The notes under the pieces are model-generated. The model was not told the origin of the DNA. It worked only from the letters and a program-made list of their open reading frames with translations, and searched no databases. The position numbers and the translations under genes are program-made. A stretch of 64,000 nucleotides of DNA, from the NCBI GenBank assembly GCA_037043235.1, contig JAWRVZ010000013.1:5021501-5085500 (forward strand), in the 5' to 3' direction. Each line of letters begins with the position of its first letter. Position 1 is the stretch's first letter. This DNA is from Rhodeus uyekii (Eukaryota; Chordata; Actinopteri; Cypriniformes; Acheilognathidae). Of the stretch, positions 22,511 through 41,476 are shown one piece after another.

Positions 22511-24765
22511 CCTACCTGCTTGCATTTGTATTTTTTGTGCAACTTTGAGTATAATATATAATGCAATTTAATGATAGCAAATAAAATAATTAGCTGCAAA
22601 TTATTTTTTTTACACAATTTTTGGTCTCAATAATATGGTCTTAGATTTTAAAACATGAACTTGGTAGATTTTATTCTGCCTGAATGTTAATCAGCCAAGC
22701 AGATTCAAATGTCTACCTTTATATAACGGTTTAGATTTTTCAGTTGTCTGATTTATGTGATGTTTGTGACTTAAGGTCATGAAAATAAAAATCGACATTG
22801 ATATACGCACAAAATTTATGATGTCTGTGGGTCAGTTTGACCTGAATGTTTGACTGTTAAAGCAGCTCCAGAGGTTTGAGATAAAAACATATTTTGATAA
22901 GATTGTTGCACACTTATCCAAAGAAACCTAGGGCCAGCTTAATAACAGCTTGCACCAACACAAACTCATTTTTGGTGGTGCTGTTAGAATATTCCCATAA
23001 AATGGTAGTCTTTCTGATTATTAAAAAACCTAGTTTCCAGATGTTGAGCAAAATACAAGGGTTAGTGAGGACAAGGTGCAAAATACAAATATTGCTGAAT
23101 GACCACCAGGGGGCGCTGCATGACAGGGTCTTTATTCTCTTCCAATGCAACAAGCCATTGAAAACCAATCCTGTGTGTAACAAACAATGCAAAACATAAA
23201 AATATTCAATGACATCAGCGTTGAAAGCCTTCTTATTTATTTCTACATTTTAACTAGAGTAAGACCTAGTTCTCCCAAACCGCCTGTCGTAACAATTCAC
23301 GATACGTTAAAGAATGACAACCCAAACATGCAAAAACATGACAAAATAGTAAAAGAAAAGAGTTTTAAAAACAGGGCCTTGGGCACAAATGAAGAAATTT
23401 GAAACGATAAAAGGTACAGAAGAATCAAAAATACCACCTCCATTGTACAGCAGATTTAACCTGAACAAGCCTAAAATGAACAGAGGGGTGTTTGATTAGG
23501 TTAAAGCAAACTCAAATATATAACTATTACACAATGATCACTAAATCAATAACCTTCAACGGCATCTGTGAATTTAAATGAAGGACAGTGATAACAGTCT
23601 TTGGTTATGAAAGCATCCCTTCACATATTATACATTGGCCTGATGGCCTTCATCATTCAGTTCAAATTCAACAATACTGTTCAAAATAACAGTTGTAAAT
23701 ATAGGAGTACACATGGTACTCCAAAGCAACAAGGACCCATCAGAACGTCTCTTCTTGATTTAAAACCGTAACAAAAGACAAAACCACTGATGCTGATCTG
23801 AACAAAACCAAAGTTTCAGGATCTGGACTGTTACTCTATGGGTTACAAATGTTCATTATGTCAGAGTGTGATTAATGGATGTGCTTGTTTTTGGTCTGAT
23901 GTCACCCACAAGGCTTTGTGCCATGCATTCAGACCAGCTCGCAATCTTAAAGCACTGCCAACTGCTAACCGTTACACCATTATCAAACTAAATGATTTCA
24001 AGCTAAATCATTCATTTTAATAGATCTGTTTGAATTAACTATAGATTGGTGGATATAAAAAAAAGTAGTAAATAACGAATCTAAGCTCTAGATTCAAGGG
24101 TTAATAACACAGTGATCATGACGAGTGTATGTAACATTTCAATGTTGTCTTCATCTTCCAAACAGTTACTGCACTTCAGTTCACTTCAATTAACCTGAAA
24201 CCCTATCTCTGCATTCATTTGCATGTGTTCCGTTTTGTTCCATTCCCGTTTGCATACTACCAGTTTTGAAATGAAGACGGTGATTACAGCACTGGAACAG
24301 GCAGTCAGAAAGATGGTACTGAGCAAGCTGCATCATTGAGGTGACATTTCCCAGCATGCTACATGGCTCATCTCCAAAGTTTAAAGGCAGTTTACAATAC
24401 GTCATGGAGCCAAAAATGAATGTTCATGCTATTTTCTCCAGCTTAAGTCTGTGACAAACCATGTTACAGTTATGTCCCCTCAAAATCATGCAAATATATG
24501 ACTCTGTAATTCAGTTCAAACAGGGATCTGTTCTCCCTGTTATTATTGTCATTTTTTCAATGCATTTTAAATTGAGGCTATCTGTAAACCTCATTCAAAA
24601 ATAAGAAGCTAGAACTATCAAAACCCAGTTTTAGCTTCAGACTCCTTAAACCTTAAACTTGCAATATGTTTTGCAAGAAATTATCATTCTCTTTTATATC
24701 TCTACAAAATATATGGCTGGGTGTGAATGCAATACTAAACCTTATGCCTACACAACGCCACAGGC
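22511..24765. other. Convergent cnnm2/nt5c2 intergenic region with nt5c2 3' UTR
   Basis: The right part is the nt5c2 3' UTR (minus strand), whose end is unknown. Minus-strand AATAAA candidates (TTTATT on plus) lie at 23131-23136 and near 23234. The remainder is ordinary AT-rich spacer. The small ORFs here (22894-23199, 23838-24020) show no domain. Confidence 0.5.
23103..23116 (+). promoter_or_regulatory. Strong CTCF-type motif
   Basis: CCACCAGGGGGCGC matches the vertebrate CTCF core at every position of the usual consensus (CCASYAGRKGGCRS), and flanking bases (GA before, TGC after) are compatible. It sits between the tail-to-tail genes cnnm2 and nt5c2, where an insulator is plausible. Some repeats also carry this motif, and binding is not shown by sequence alone. 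Confidence 0.65.
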
Positions 24766-33255
<8,490 letters not shown>

Positions 33256-34223
33256 CTTTAACCGTTTTATATCCGAGAAAGATAGCAGCACTTTCTAAAA
33301 TGCAAATAATGGTTATAGGTACTTTTTATTAATAACAATAACAAAAAACTGTAATGCAATTCAAACAGACCGGAAGATACAATGAATGTGAATATACACA
33401 GTGCTGGTTTTGTATACTTGCATAATTTTTTTGCAAAACAAAACCTGCATATGATAAGATATGATAACAACCATTTCAAACACAAGTCTAAAAGATAAAC
33501 AGCCATGAACAGGAAGAACAGACAAAACCACAGAAGCTGCCTGAAACGATGTTTAAAGTCCATTAAAGCCATTGCATTAAACCTAATACAAACTTTAACG
33601 TCGAAGAACAGCTTCACAGAAGCCACACAATATTTTGCGATACGTATTTTATTTCTCATATTCCAAAATAAACGTAGTTATCTTTCATTCTCTATATCGA
33701 TATTTGGCTGTAATTAAACAGTGAAAACCACCCAAGAGAAATATAAAATAATAACGCACAAATAGTCCAAAATTACATCAAAACTGTTCAAACATAAACA
33801 TTGTGCACATTATTGACACCTTTGTCTGACGTAAGAGACAATGAGCGGGTCTCATGCAATTATACAAGTCTCAAAGGAGCTTTGAACTCAAAGTACCTGA
33901 CGTTTAATTCAAATATAGACCATATTAAATCTTCAGACTATGCCGCAGAGCTAGTGTAAAGATGTAATAATTATACTAAGACATAAATGTGAACAGATAT
34001 TTCCTCCTGTTCATGCAGTTCCGTGATGGTAAAGTTAGCATACCAGCTAACTAACATTCCTTCAGTTTTGATCAACCGGAAATTAATGTATATAAAGGGG
34101 GAGGGGTTGCTTTACGAATGCGGCTATAACACTTATATACACAGTTGTCTTGCACTGATTAAATGACAGAAGTACTGATTATTGAAACGCGTTATATCCC
34201 CGCAGTGTCGGTACGTTACTTAC

Positions 34224-34290
34224 CTCGCCTCCTCCTGTGACCAACAGCTGCAGCTCTGCACTGTCTGCAAATTGCGCATGCGCATGCTCA
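34224..34290 (-). promoter_or_regulatory. nt5c2 untranslated first exon and NRF1-type promoter
   Basis: A consensus donor (GAG/GTAAGT on minus) at 34224 ends a GC-rich stretch upstream of the coding exon at 33255, so this is probably the 5' UTR exon. A perfect NRF1 palindrome GCGCATGCGC lies at 34274-34283. No TATA box. Upstream becomes AT-rich immediately after. The exact start site is not known. Confidence 0.55.
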
Positions 34291-36322
34291 GAGGATACAT
34301 TTAAAAAAAAAACTTAAAGCTCGTTTAAATGTAATTTATATGAACGCTTCGTTGTTGATGGTATGTGTAATAATCATTCAAAGATTATATAATCTATTAT
34401 AAAATGAATAACGAATCTAACACATAGAATAACTACGGTAAAATAATTACAGTAATACAGTAATAATGAATCTAAAACACAGAACAACAACAGTAAAATA
34501 TGTATTTCATTTTCTATTTATTTTATTTAATATCTATTGCTAGAGACATCAATGAAATTAGGAGAATATCTTGTATTTAATGTAGTCTTATGTAGTGAAA
34601 CTTAAGTAAGTTTGTTATTAAGTAAGTTTTTGTAACTTAAGTAAGTTAAGTAAGTTTTAAACTTAAGTACGTTTTTGGCATTGTTATTTAATATTGTTCT
34701 TGTTGTTGTTTTTCTGCTTGATGTATGGTGAAAATGTATTATTATTATTAAGTCAGGTCAAGTGACCCCACACCTTTATTTTTTTTCCTGACCACGTGAG
34801 ACAAAATTTCATCTCAACACATTTGATGAATGCCAAGCTTTTTTTTATTTTGTCGTTTCATCTGAATATCATCATTTGTGAGATTTAGTGAGTGGTTTTG
34901 AGGTTAACTGATCTAATTTTATGTCCTTAAGAAAATAGTCAATGACATTGTATTATTAGGATGCATATTTTAACAAATGTCTGTTAGTGGGGGATTTGGG
35001 GACACATTTCAGGTGTGGAGTAAAATATATCGTTTTTATTTTTAAGTAAAAAGGTCAAATTAGACCCTTGGGGCTCTTTGAATAGTTTTACATTTTGTCG
35101 TAAAACAACTCAATTTGCAAATGCTTCTATTTATTTACTATAATAACACACTGGCAAATCATCCTTTACATGCTAATTTTATATCTAAGTCTGTTACAAT
35201 TTAAAGGTCAATGTACATTGTTCTTAATCTTCCCCATTACTTGTTACAAAATAACCAGGAATCTGTGGAAAACATGTACCAGAAGATAAATGTTGCCATC
35301 TACTGGTGGTCAACGATAGACCTTGTTAGCAGATTTTTTTTAACAGACTTGTTTGTTTGGTTCATGTCATGAATGGTGAGCTTAATGCACAAAAATAAAA
35401 CGTGTAAAAAAAATCCTGTTACAAAATATTTTATGAAATTTTTATGACATTTTATTTGATCTAACATTCAAACCATTCTTCTTCATTCGATGGAGAAAGG
35501 AATTCGGGTGGAGGAGGACTGAAAACAATTGACACATATTTTTTTATCCATGAAATCATTTGTAAAAACGCCTAAAATATTTTATTTATAATCCTGCATG
35601 AAAAAAAAAACCTTAAACCAGCCTGATCAGGTTTGCTGGTCAAGACAGTTTCCCATTCTCGTCTCTTTGCTGGTTTTAGTAGGTTTTAAAGTCACTTTTG
35701 ATTAATCCAGGGCGAAAGACTAGCTTAATCTAAAACCAGCAAATAATTCTTGACTGAGAAAAGACAATGAACATTGTTTATTTATTTAGAATTATGTATT
35801 TTTCACATTTTATATTTATTGTCATATATAACATTTATTTATTTTATTGTGTAATTAATTTTTACTCTTGAGTCAGACTAGGAGAATTGCTTAATTTCCC
35901 CCCTTATCAGTAGTTTTAAATAGGCCTTTTGCAATGGTGGTCATTTTTTGTGTCTTAAAAGTGAGTCTGGGAATAAAAGTGTTTTATTTGTAATGTACAG
36001 ATTGAAATGGCATGGGCAAAATGTAAGCCATACACAAAAAAGATAATCAAAACAAGGTCTCAAATCAAGGGCAAATGTATTTAACTGTTGAATTTCTGGT
36101 GCTTTCAACACTGCGCACCCCTGGACAGTTCCATCGACACACACAGCTGTTTAAAATGGCCAGAATCCTTTTTTTCTTCTTTTTTTTTAATGTGCAAGTG
36201 TGAAACCTGGTGATAAAAATAACTAAATTAATGTTTAAGGCTCTTGAAAGGGGTTTATTTTCATCTTAACTGTCACCACCAGAGGGAACATGAAAGGCTG
36301 ATGAATGGGACAGTCCGTCGGG
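34291..36322. other. Head-to-head spacer nt5c2/ina
   Basis: AT-rich, no gene. It holds short runs of TTAAGTAAGT-like units (34595-34675), a CCAGTAGATGGC CTCF-like motif (minus strand, 35295-35306), and ACCAGC/GCTGGT-rich repeat at about 35605-35750. A second CTCF-like motif, CCACCAGAGGGAAC, lies at 36276-36289, just upstream of the ina TATA box. Confidence 0.5.
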
Positions 36323-36329
36323 TATAAAA
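36323..36329 (+). promoter_or_regulatory. TATA box of ina
   Basis: TATAAAA in GGGTATAAAATGAC, 43 bp upstream of the start codon at 36372. A start site about 25-30 bases downstream would leave a leader of only about 20 nt. Confidence 0.7.
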
Positions 36330-36371
36330 TGACAAGCACACTCATTTTAGACTCCTTTAGTTGTGACGAAG

Positions 36372-37546
36372 ATGAGTTTCGGATCAGATCACCACATGTC
36401 CTCGTCCTATAGAAAGATGTTCGGGGAAAGCCCTCGACTCACCGGTTCCACCTCTAGAATGAGCTCCATGTCTTCCAGCGGCTTTAGGGCTCACTCTTTA
36501 TCCCGCAGCAGCGCCTCTCCCGCCGGCTACTACAAGAGATCGGGCCGGTCATCTTCATTCTCACCGGTCCATTTCGACAGCGTGGATTTCACTCAAACAT
36601 CCGTGTTAAACAATGAGTTTAAAATCGTCCGAACCAACGAAAAAGAACAACTGCAGGGTCTCAATGACCGTTTCGCGATGTTTATCGAGAAAGTGCGCAA
36701 TCTGGAGCAGCACAATAAAGTATTGGAGACCGAACTGGTGAGTCTGCGCCAGAGGCAGAACGAGCCGTCCAGACTCGCGGACCTCTATCAGCAAGAGATC
36801 CGGGACCTGCGAGCCCAGGTGGACGAGGTCAACAATGAAAAATCTCATATTCTCATTGAACGAGATAACATCGAGGAAGAATTGCAGAAACTTCGAGGCA
36901 AGTTTGAGGATGAGATCCGAGCGCGCGAGGAGGCAGAGCAGACGCTCAGATCCTACAAGAAAGATGTGGATGATGCCACCATGGTACGCGTGGACCTGGA
37001 GAGAAAGGTCGAGTCCCTCTTGGACGAGATCAATTTTCTGAGGAAGGTGCACGATGAAGAGGTGGCGGAGTTGACTACTATGATCCAAGCAGCCCAGATA
37101 TCTGTGGAAGTGGAGTTATCCAAGCCTGATCTGACCTCGGCCCTCAAAGAGATCCGTGGGCAGTATGAAACCCTCGCGTCGAAGAACCTTCAGTCTGCGG
37201 AGGAATGGTACAAATCAAAGTTTACCAGTCTCAACGAACAGGCCACAAGAACCAACGAGGCCATGAGAGCCACAAGAGAGGAGATCAACGACTACCGACG
37301 ACAACTACAGTCCAAAACCATTGAGATTGAAACCTTGCGCGGCACAAACGAATCTCTTGAACGGCAGATCCGCGAGATGGAAGACGCGCACAACGCGGAG
37401 GTCGCAGGTTATCAGGTAGACGCATAAAAATGACATATATTTACGTTGAGCATGCATGAATTAACATAGAAATGTAAGACAATTTGATAATATAATAATA
37501 ATAATAAAAATATTTAATTAAAAAAAGAAATGAGAAAATGTTCTAA

Positions 37547-37629
<83 letters not shown>

Positions 37630-39106
37630 AATGTCTATTCAAACCACAATAATGTATTATTCTTGAGGAGTTCCTATAATTTGTTGTATTCTTTTACTTA
37701 TTTACATTTAAATGTAATTTATTGTTGACTGGCTTGCTGGTTTCTGGAGGTTTGTTGACATAATTAACTTAAACAATAATAAGATTTAACATAAAAAAAT
37801 ATATATTAATGTATTAGCGAAATAGTATATGCTTTAGGTGCTGTGGCTGGTTTTCATCATTTTGAATAACCTTTTTCCCTTCACTAGTTCTTTTAAATGG
37901 CCCTACTGTGTAACACAGAAAGGTATGTACATAATGTAGATATGTAATATAATTGGCTAATTATTAGGAGCTCATGAAAAATCTAAGCTGGACTGTAAAA
38001 ATGTTGTTTAAAACAGTTTGAGATTAATTCTACCACAGGACACGGCTGGAATGGCTTGAAATGCCATGTCAACTAGCCGAGTTCTCTGTCCATGGTGCTG
38101 AACTAATCGCACACAAGAGGTGGCCGGGGTTAATTCCACTAAGAAGAGTCTCTTGATAAAGAGGATTTTGCAAGGGAGGTTTCTGCAAGGTCATGTTCAC
38201 TTGCTGACAGAAACCTGAACGATATCTTTAATTATTGTCAATACTGATCTGACTGAAATACTTTACAAATTTGAACATTAAATACGCTGCCATGTAAACT
38301 ATCCAATTCCTTTTGACGAGAGGTTTTTCCCAGACATGATCTATGACCTTTCATCTCTTGAGAGTAAAAGAAGCACCACTGTAAATCAGATAAGCGTCTC
38401 TGAACTTTGTGCCGAGATTGCCAGTCAGTGCTAAGAGTCAAAGGTTTTAATCAGGTTTTACAAGTAGGACAGTCTAATTTAGGTGCTAAGCTCAATTAAT
38501 TACTCAACAGTGAGGTGGTTATGTAAATGCGAAAAGTGCAAGATGGTTTCATGCAATGCATTTCTTTATTTTTGTAATTTTATTAGAATTGTTTTGTGCT
38601 AATGCCAATTTCGCTATATATATACATTTTTTTTTTTTTGTCCAATTTCAATAACCAGGAAACAATTGGGCAGCTGGACCTTGACCTTAGAAATACTAAG
38701 AGTGAAATGGCCCGTCACCTCAGAGAGTATCAGGACCTTCTGAATGTCAAGATGGCGTTAGACATTGAAATTGCTGCGTACAGGTAAATCACCAATTGCA
38801 GAACTTATACACAAGATTGAAAATGAATCATAACTGACCAGTCTTTGTCAATGTCCTCATAGAAAGTTACTGGAGGGTGAAGAAACCCACTTCAGTTCTG
38901 GGGTGACGTTCTCCAGCACACCCAGCATCACTTATGGGTATCAGAGCCGCTCTGCTTTCACCTCAACCCGCAATCCCAAAAAAGAGAAAGAGGAGGAGGG
39001 ACACGCCAAATCCAAGGCAGCAGCCAAGCGAGAGGAAACCACGGAGGAATCCGCTGTGATTAAGAAGGGCGAAAAGAGTGATGTTGTTGATGTTAACTCT
39101 AACTAG
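36372..39106 (+). CDS. ina: Alpha-internexin, neuronal intermediate filament protein
   Basis: Type IV intermediate filament protein of neurons (the fish form is related to gefiltin, prominent in growing optic axons). Exons: 36372-37415, 38659-38783 (125 nt, the usual second-exon size for this class) and 38863-39106; 1413 nt, 470 aa. The Ser/Arg-rich head is residues 1-88. The coiled-coil rod is about 90-397, opening with NEKEQLQGLNDRFAMFIEKV and closing with IAAYRKLLEGEE. A short Lys/Glu-rich tail of about 73 residues ends in VDVNSN. The head start MSFGSDHH and SYRKMFG point to INA rather than NEFL or NEFM, and the neighbours agree. The ATG at 36372 is the first after the TATA box. The tail is shorter than in mammalian INA and lacks a long poly-Glu run. 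Confidence 0.95.
37547..37629 (+). repeat. (CTAT)n microsatellite
   Basis: About 20 uninterrupted CTAT units in ina intron 1, some 130 bp after the exon 1 donor. Such long perfect arrays are usually length-variable. Confidence 0.95.
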
Positions 39107-39540
39107 TATATTACAGTTGTTAAATATAGCTTCCAGCAGTCTTTTGAGTGTTTGGCACAATAATCACTGCTATTAGTTGAAAACTGCCACTTGTTGTTTA
39201 TGATAATAGGTAACACATTTAAGAAATTATGGTGATATAATGTTTCAAAAACCGTATCTACAGTGTGTTGGTTTAATTCTCCAGAACTTAGGCCTTAAAT
39301 ATTTATTGTTTCTCAATTGTAGCTTCAGAGAGTATTTTAGTCTTGTTGATGATGTTAGGACTATAAAAATGAGCCTCAGTATGGAAGGACGACCAAGATA
39401 TAGCCAGCATTAACACTGACCTAACGATTATGGAAATAGACAGTTATTTATGAAAGAGTTTTTGGAAAGCATTATGGCATATTACAAATAAGGGACCAAA
39501 CCACTGAATTAACTGTATAACACTTGTATGCCTTAACTAC

Positions 39541-39546
39541 AATAAA
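39541..39546 (+). terminator. ina polyadenylation signal
   Basis: AATAAA, 435 bp after the ina stop codon, followed by a T/GT-rich stretch (TTTGTTCATTTATC). Confidence 0.65.
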
Positions 39547-39564
39547 GTTAGTAATTAAATGTTT

Positions 39565-41240
39565 GTTCATTTATCTTTTCATACATAAATCGCTCTCTAC
39601 CACTTACCACTGAGCTCTTAATGGATCTTAAAACTCACTAAAGACTCAGATTTAGTACATTTATCTGCAACTCGTTTACTTAGCCATAGAGGTCTTGATT
39701 ATTATATGACTTTATGGTTAGAACCTTTTTAAACAATGTTATTAGAGCTACGTTTGGAGTCGGTAATATGCATGTTTGTCAAAAAAGTCTCTCATGTTCA
39801 TCAGGTGCGTTTAATTGATCAAGTACAGTGAAATCAGTAATGTTATTACTGATTGAAATAATATTATGATAAATATATCAAAAATATATTTTCCACAAAT
39901 ATATTTTAAAATGTTATTTATTCCTATTACAGCAAAGATGAATTTTCAGCATCATTACTTCAGTGTCACATGATCCTTCAGAAATCCTTCTAATACACTG
40001 ATTTGGGGATCAAGTAACATTTCCGATTATTATCAATGTATAAAATAGTTGTGCTGCTAAATATTTTAATATTATAATAAAATAGTATATTTAGCAGAAA
40101 GCTGATGTCATAGATTCTGTCTTTCTCCACACACGACAATAAGAGAATTGAAATAAATTATTGAATATATCCTCCACTTCAACATGGCTACTTTTTTGAT
40201 TACTGTCAATCACTAAAAAATATGGCAGATGCCCTGTCATGAATCAATGTACCGTTAAAGAAAGATCAGTAAATCCCTGTTTTACTCACCAACACTGTCC
40301 TGGATCTAACATTTGCACAAGGTAAAAAGAGCTATAGGGATGCATTAATTCAGACGCATCAATGGATAATGTTATATTTTTAAATCAGATAAACCAAAGC
40401 TAGCTGGGCTTTGATTTTAATAGATCTGTCCCTGCAATGTGATAAATGATGTCTGAACCTTAATGTGTTGTTAAATAATGCAGGGTGTTTGAGGCAGTTC
40501 CCTTGGAAACCATTTTCGACAGTCCCTGTGTGAGCAGGGTAAGAGTAACCTCTTGCGCCAAGCCTCAGACTCTCCAGAGAATTTTGAGATAATGGTTTTA
40601 ACAAAGAATCACCTCCAGGTGAAAGACGCTTTATAACATTTAGGTTCATGTTCTATTTTAAGAATAAATAATACAACAACCTCTCAACTTCAAATCGGCA
40701 GCAAACAAACAGCAAATTAGAATTGGTTTTAAAACGTTTTGCGAAAATAAAGAGATGACTGAATGAAAATAAGGGCATTAAGGTTGCATATTTTTTAATA
40801 TGCAATAAGGTCTGTCTGATCATGGACAGTTCATGGAAATGACAAATGGAAAACACTTATATTTCAAAATATGAAAAGCCACTTGAAAGGTAATGGCTCA
40901 AGGATTTTAAGGATTTCCATATATGAACAGCGAACAAAAAAACCCAACAACAACCAGAAACACCCCTAGAAAAGTTAAGAGAAATACAAACTAAATGAAT
41001 ATCTTCCTTCTTGAAAAGAAATAAATACTTAGACATCTCAATATTTAGGTACTGTCCAGGAACATTAGTGATTTTCTTTAGTAGCACAAGGCATTTAACC
41101 CCAAACTGACAGAACCAAGTAAACCAAGCAATTAAATTCATATCAATACATTCTCTGAGACAAGGTGTAAAAAAAAACAATTTTCCCCTAGCAAATATAT
41201 AAAAGAGCATCTACAGAAACCTCATGGCTGTGGGCATTGT
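39565..41240. other. Convergent ina/pcgf6 spacer and possible pcgf6 3' UTR
   Basis: No gene seen. A fragment of the interspersed repeat family occupies about 39885-40110. A minus-strand ATTAAA (41240-41245) is a plausible pcgf6 polyadenylation signal, which would give a 3' UTR of about 230 nt. The 117-codon minus ORF at 40857-41210 has no recognisable motif. Confidence 0.5.
39885..40110 (+). repeat. Interspersed cyprinid-type repeat, copy 6
   Basis: Contains AGCAAAGATGAATTTTCAGC, ATCATTACTTCAGTGTCACA and TGATCCTTCAGAAATCCTTC, then TGATTTGGGGATCAAG; same family as the copy at 31160. Confidence 0.65.
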
Positions 41241-41476
41241 TTAATAAAAAAAACTAAATAAAAAACTCTCAGTGCTAAAGATTTTTTTAAATGCATTTAC
41301 AGAGAGAACGCTGGCAAATTCATATTTTTGAGCAGAAGGCATCCAGGAAGACAAATAATCATTGCATAGGATAACTGTTCAACTAAATTCAGTTCAGCCC
41401 TTGAAATAAAACCAGTGTGCATTGTAGTGTTCACAGTAGTTTTTTTGTTGTTGTTTTTTTTTTGCATTTTCCCTCT

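Noticed and set aside
33267..33659. 130-codon minus ORF just upstream of the first nt5c2 coding exon
   Set aside because: Lies in the 5' intron, Leu/Phe/Lys-rich as expected for chance AT-rich frames; no motif.
36606..37088. 160-codon minus ORF opposite ina exon 1
   Set aside because: Antisense shadow of the intermediate filament rod.
37547..37629. Regular repeat considered as a CRISPR-like array
   Set aside because: Pure 4-bp microsatellite without spacers, in a vertebrate intron.
40857..41210. 117-codon minus ORF downstream of pcgf6
   Set aside because: Falls beyond the pcgf6 stop, probably 3' of its polyadenylation signal; no recognisable domain.
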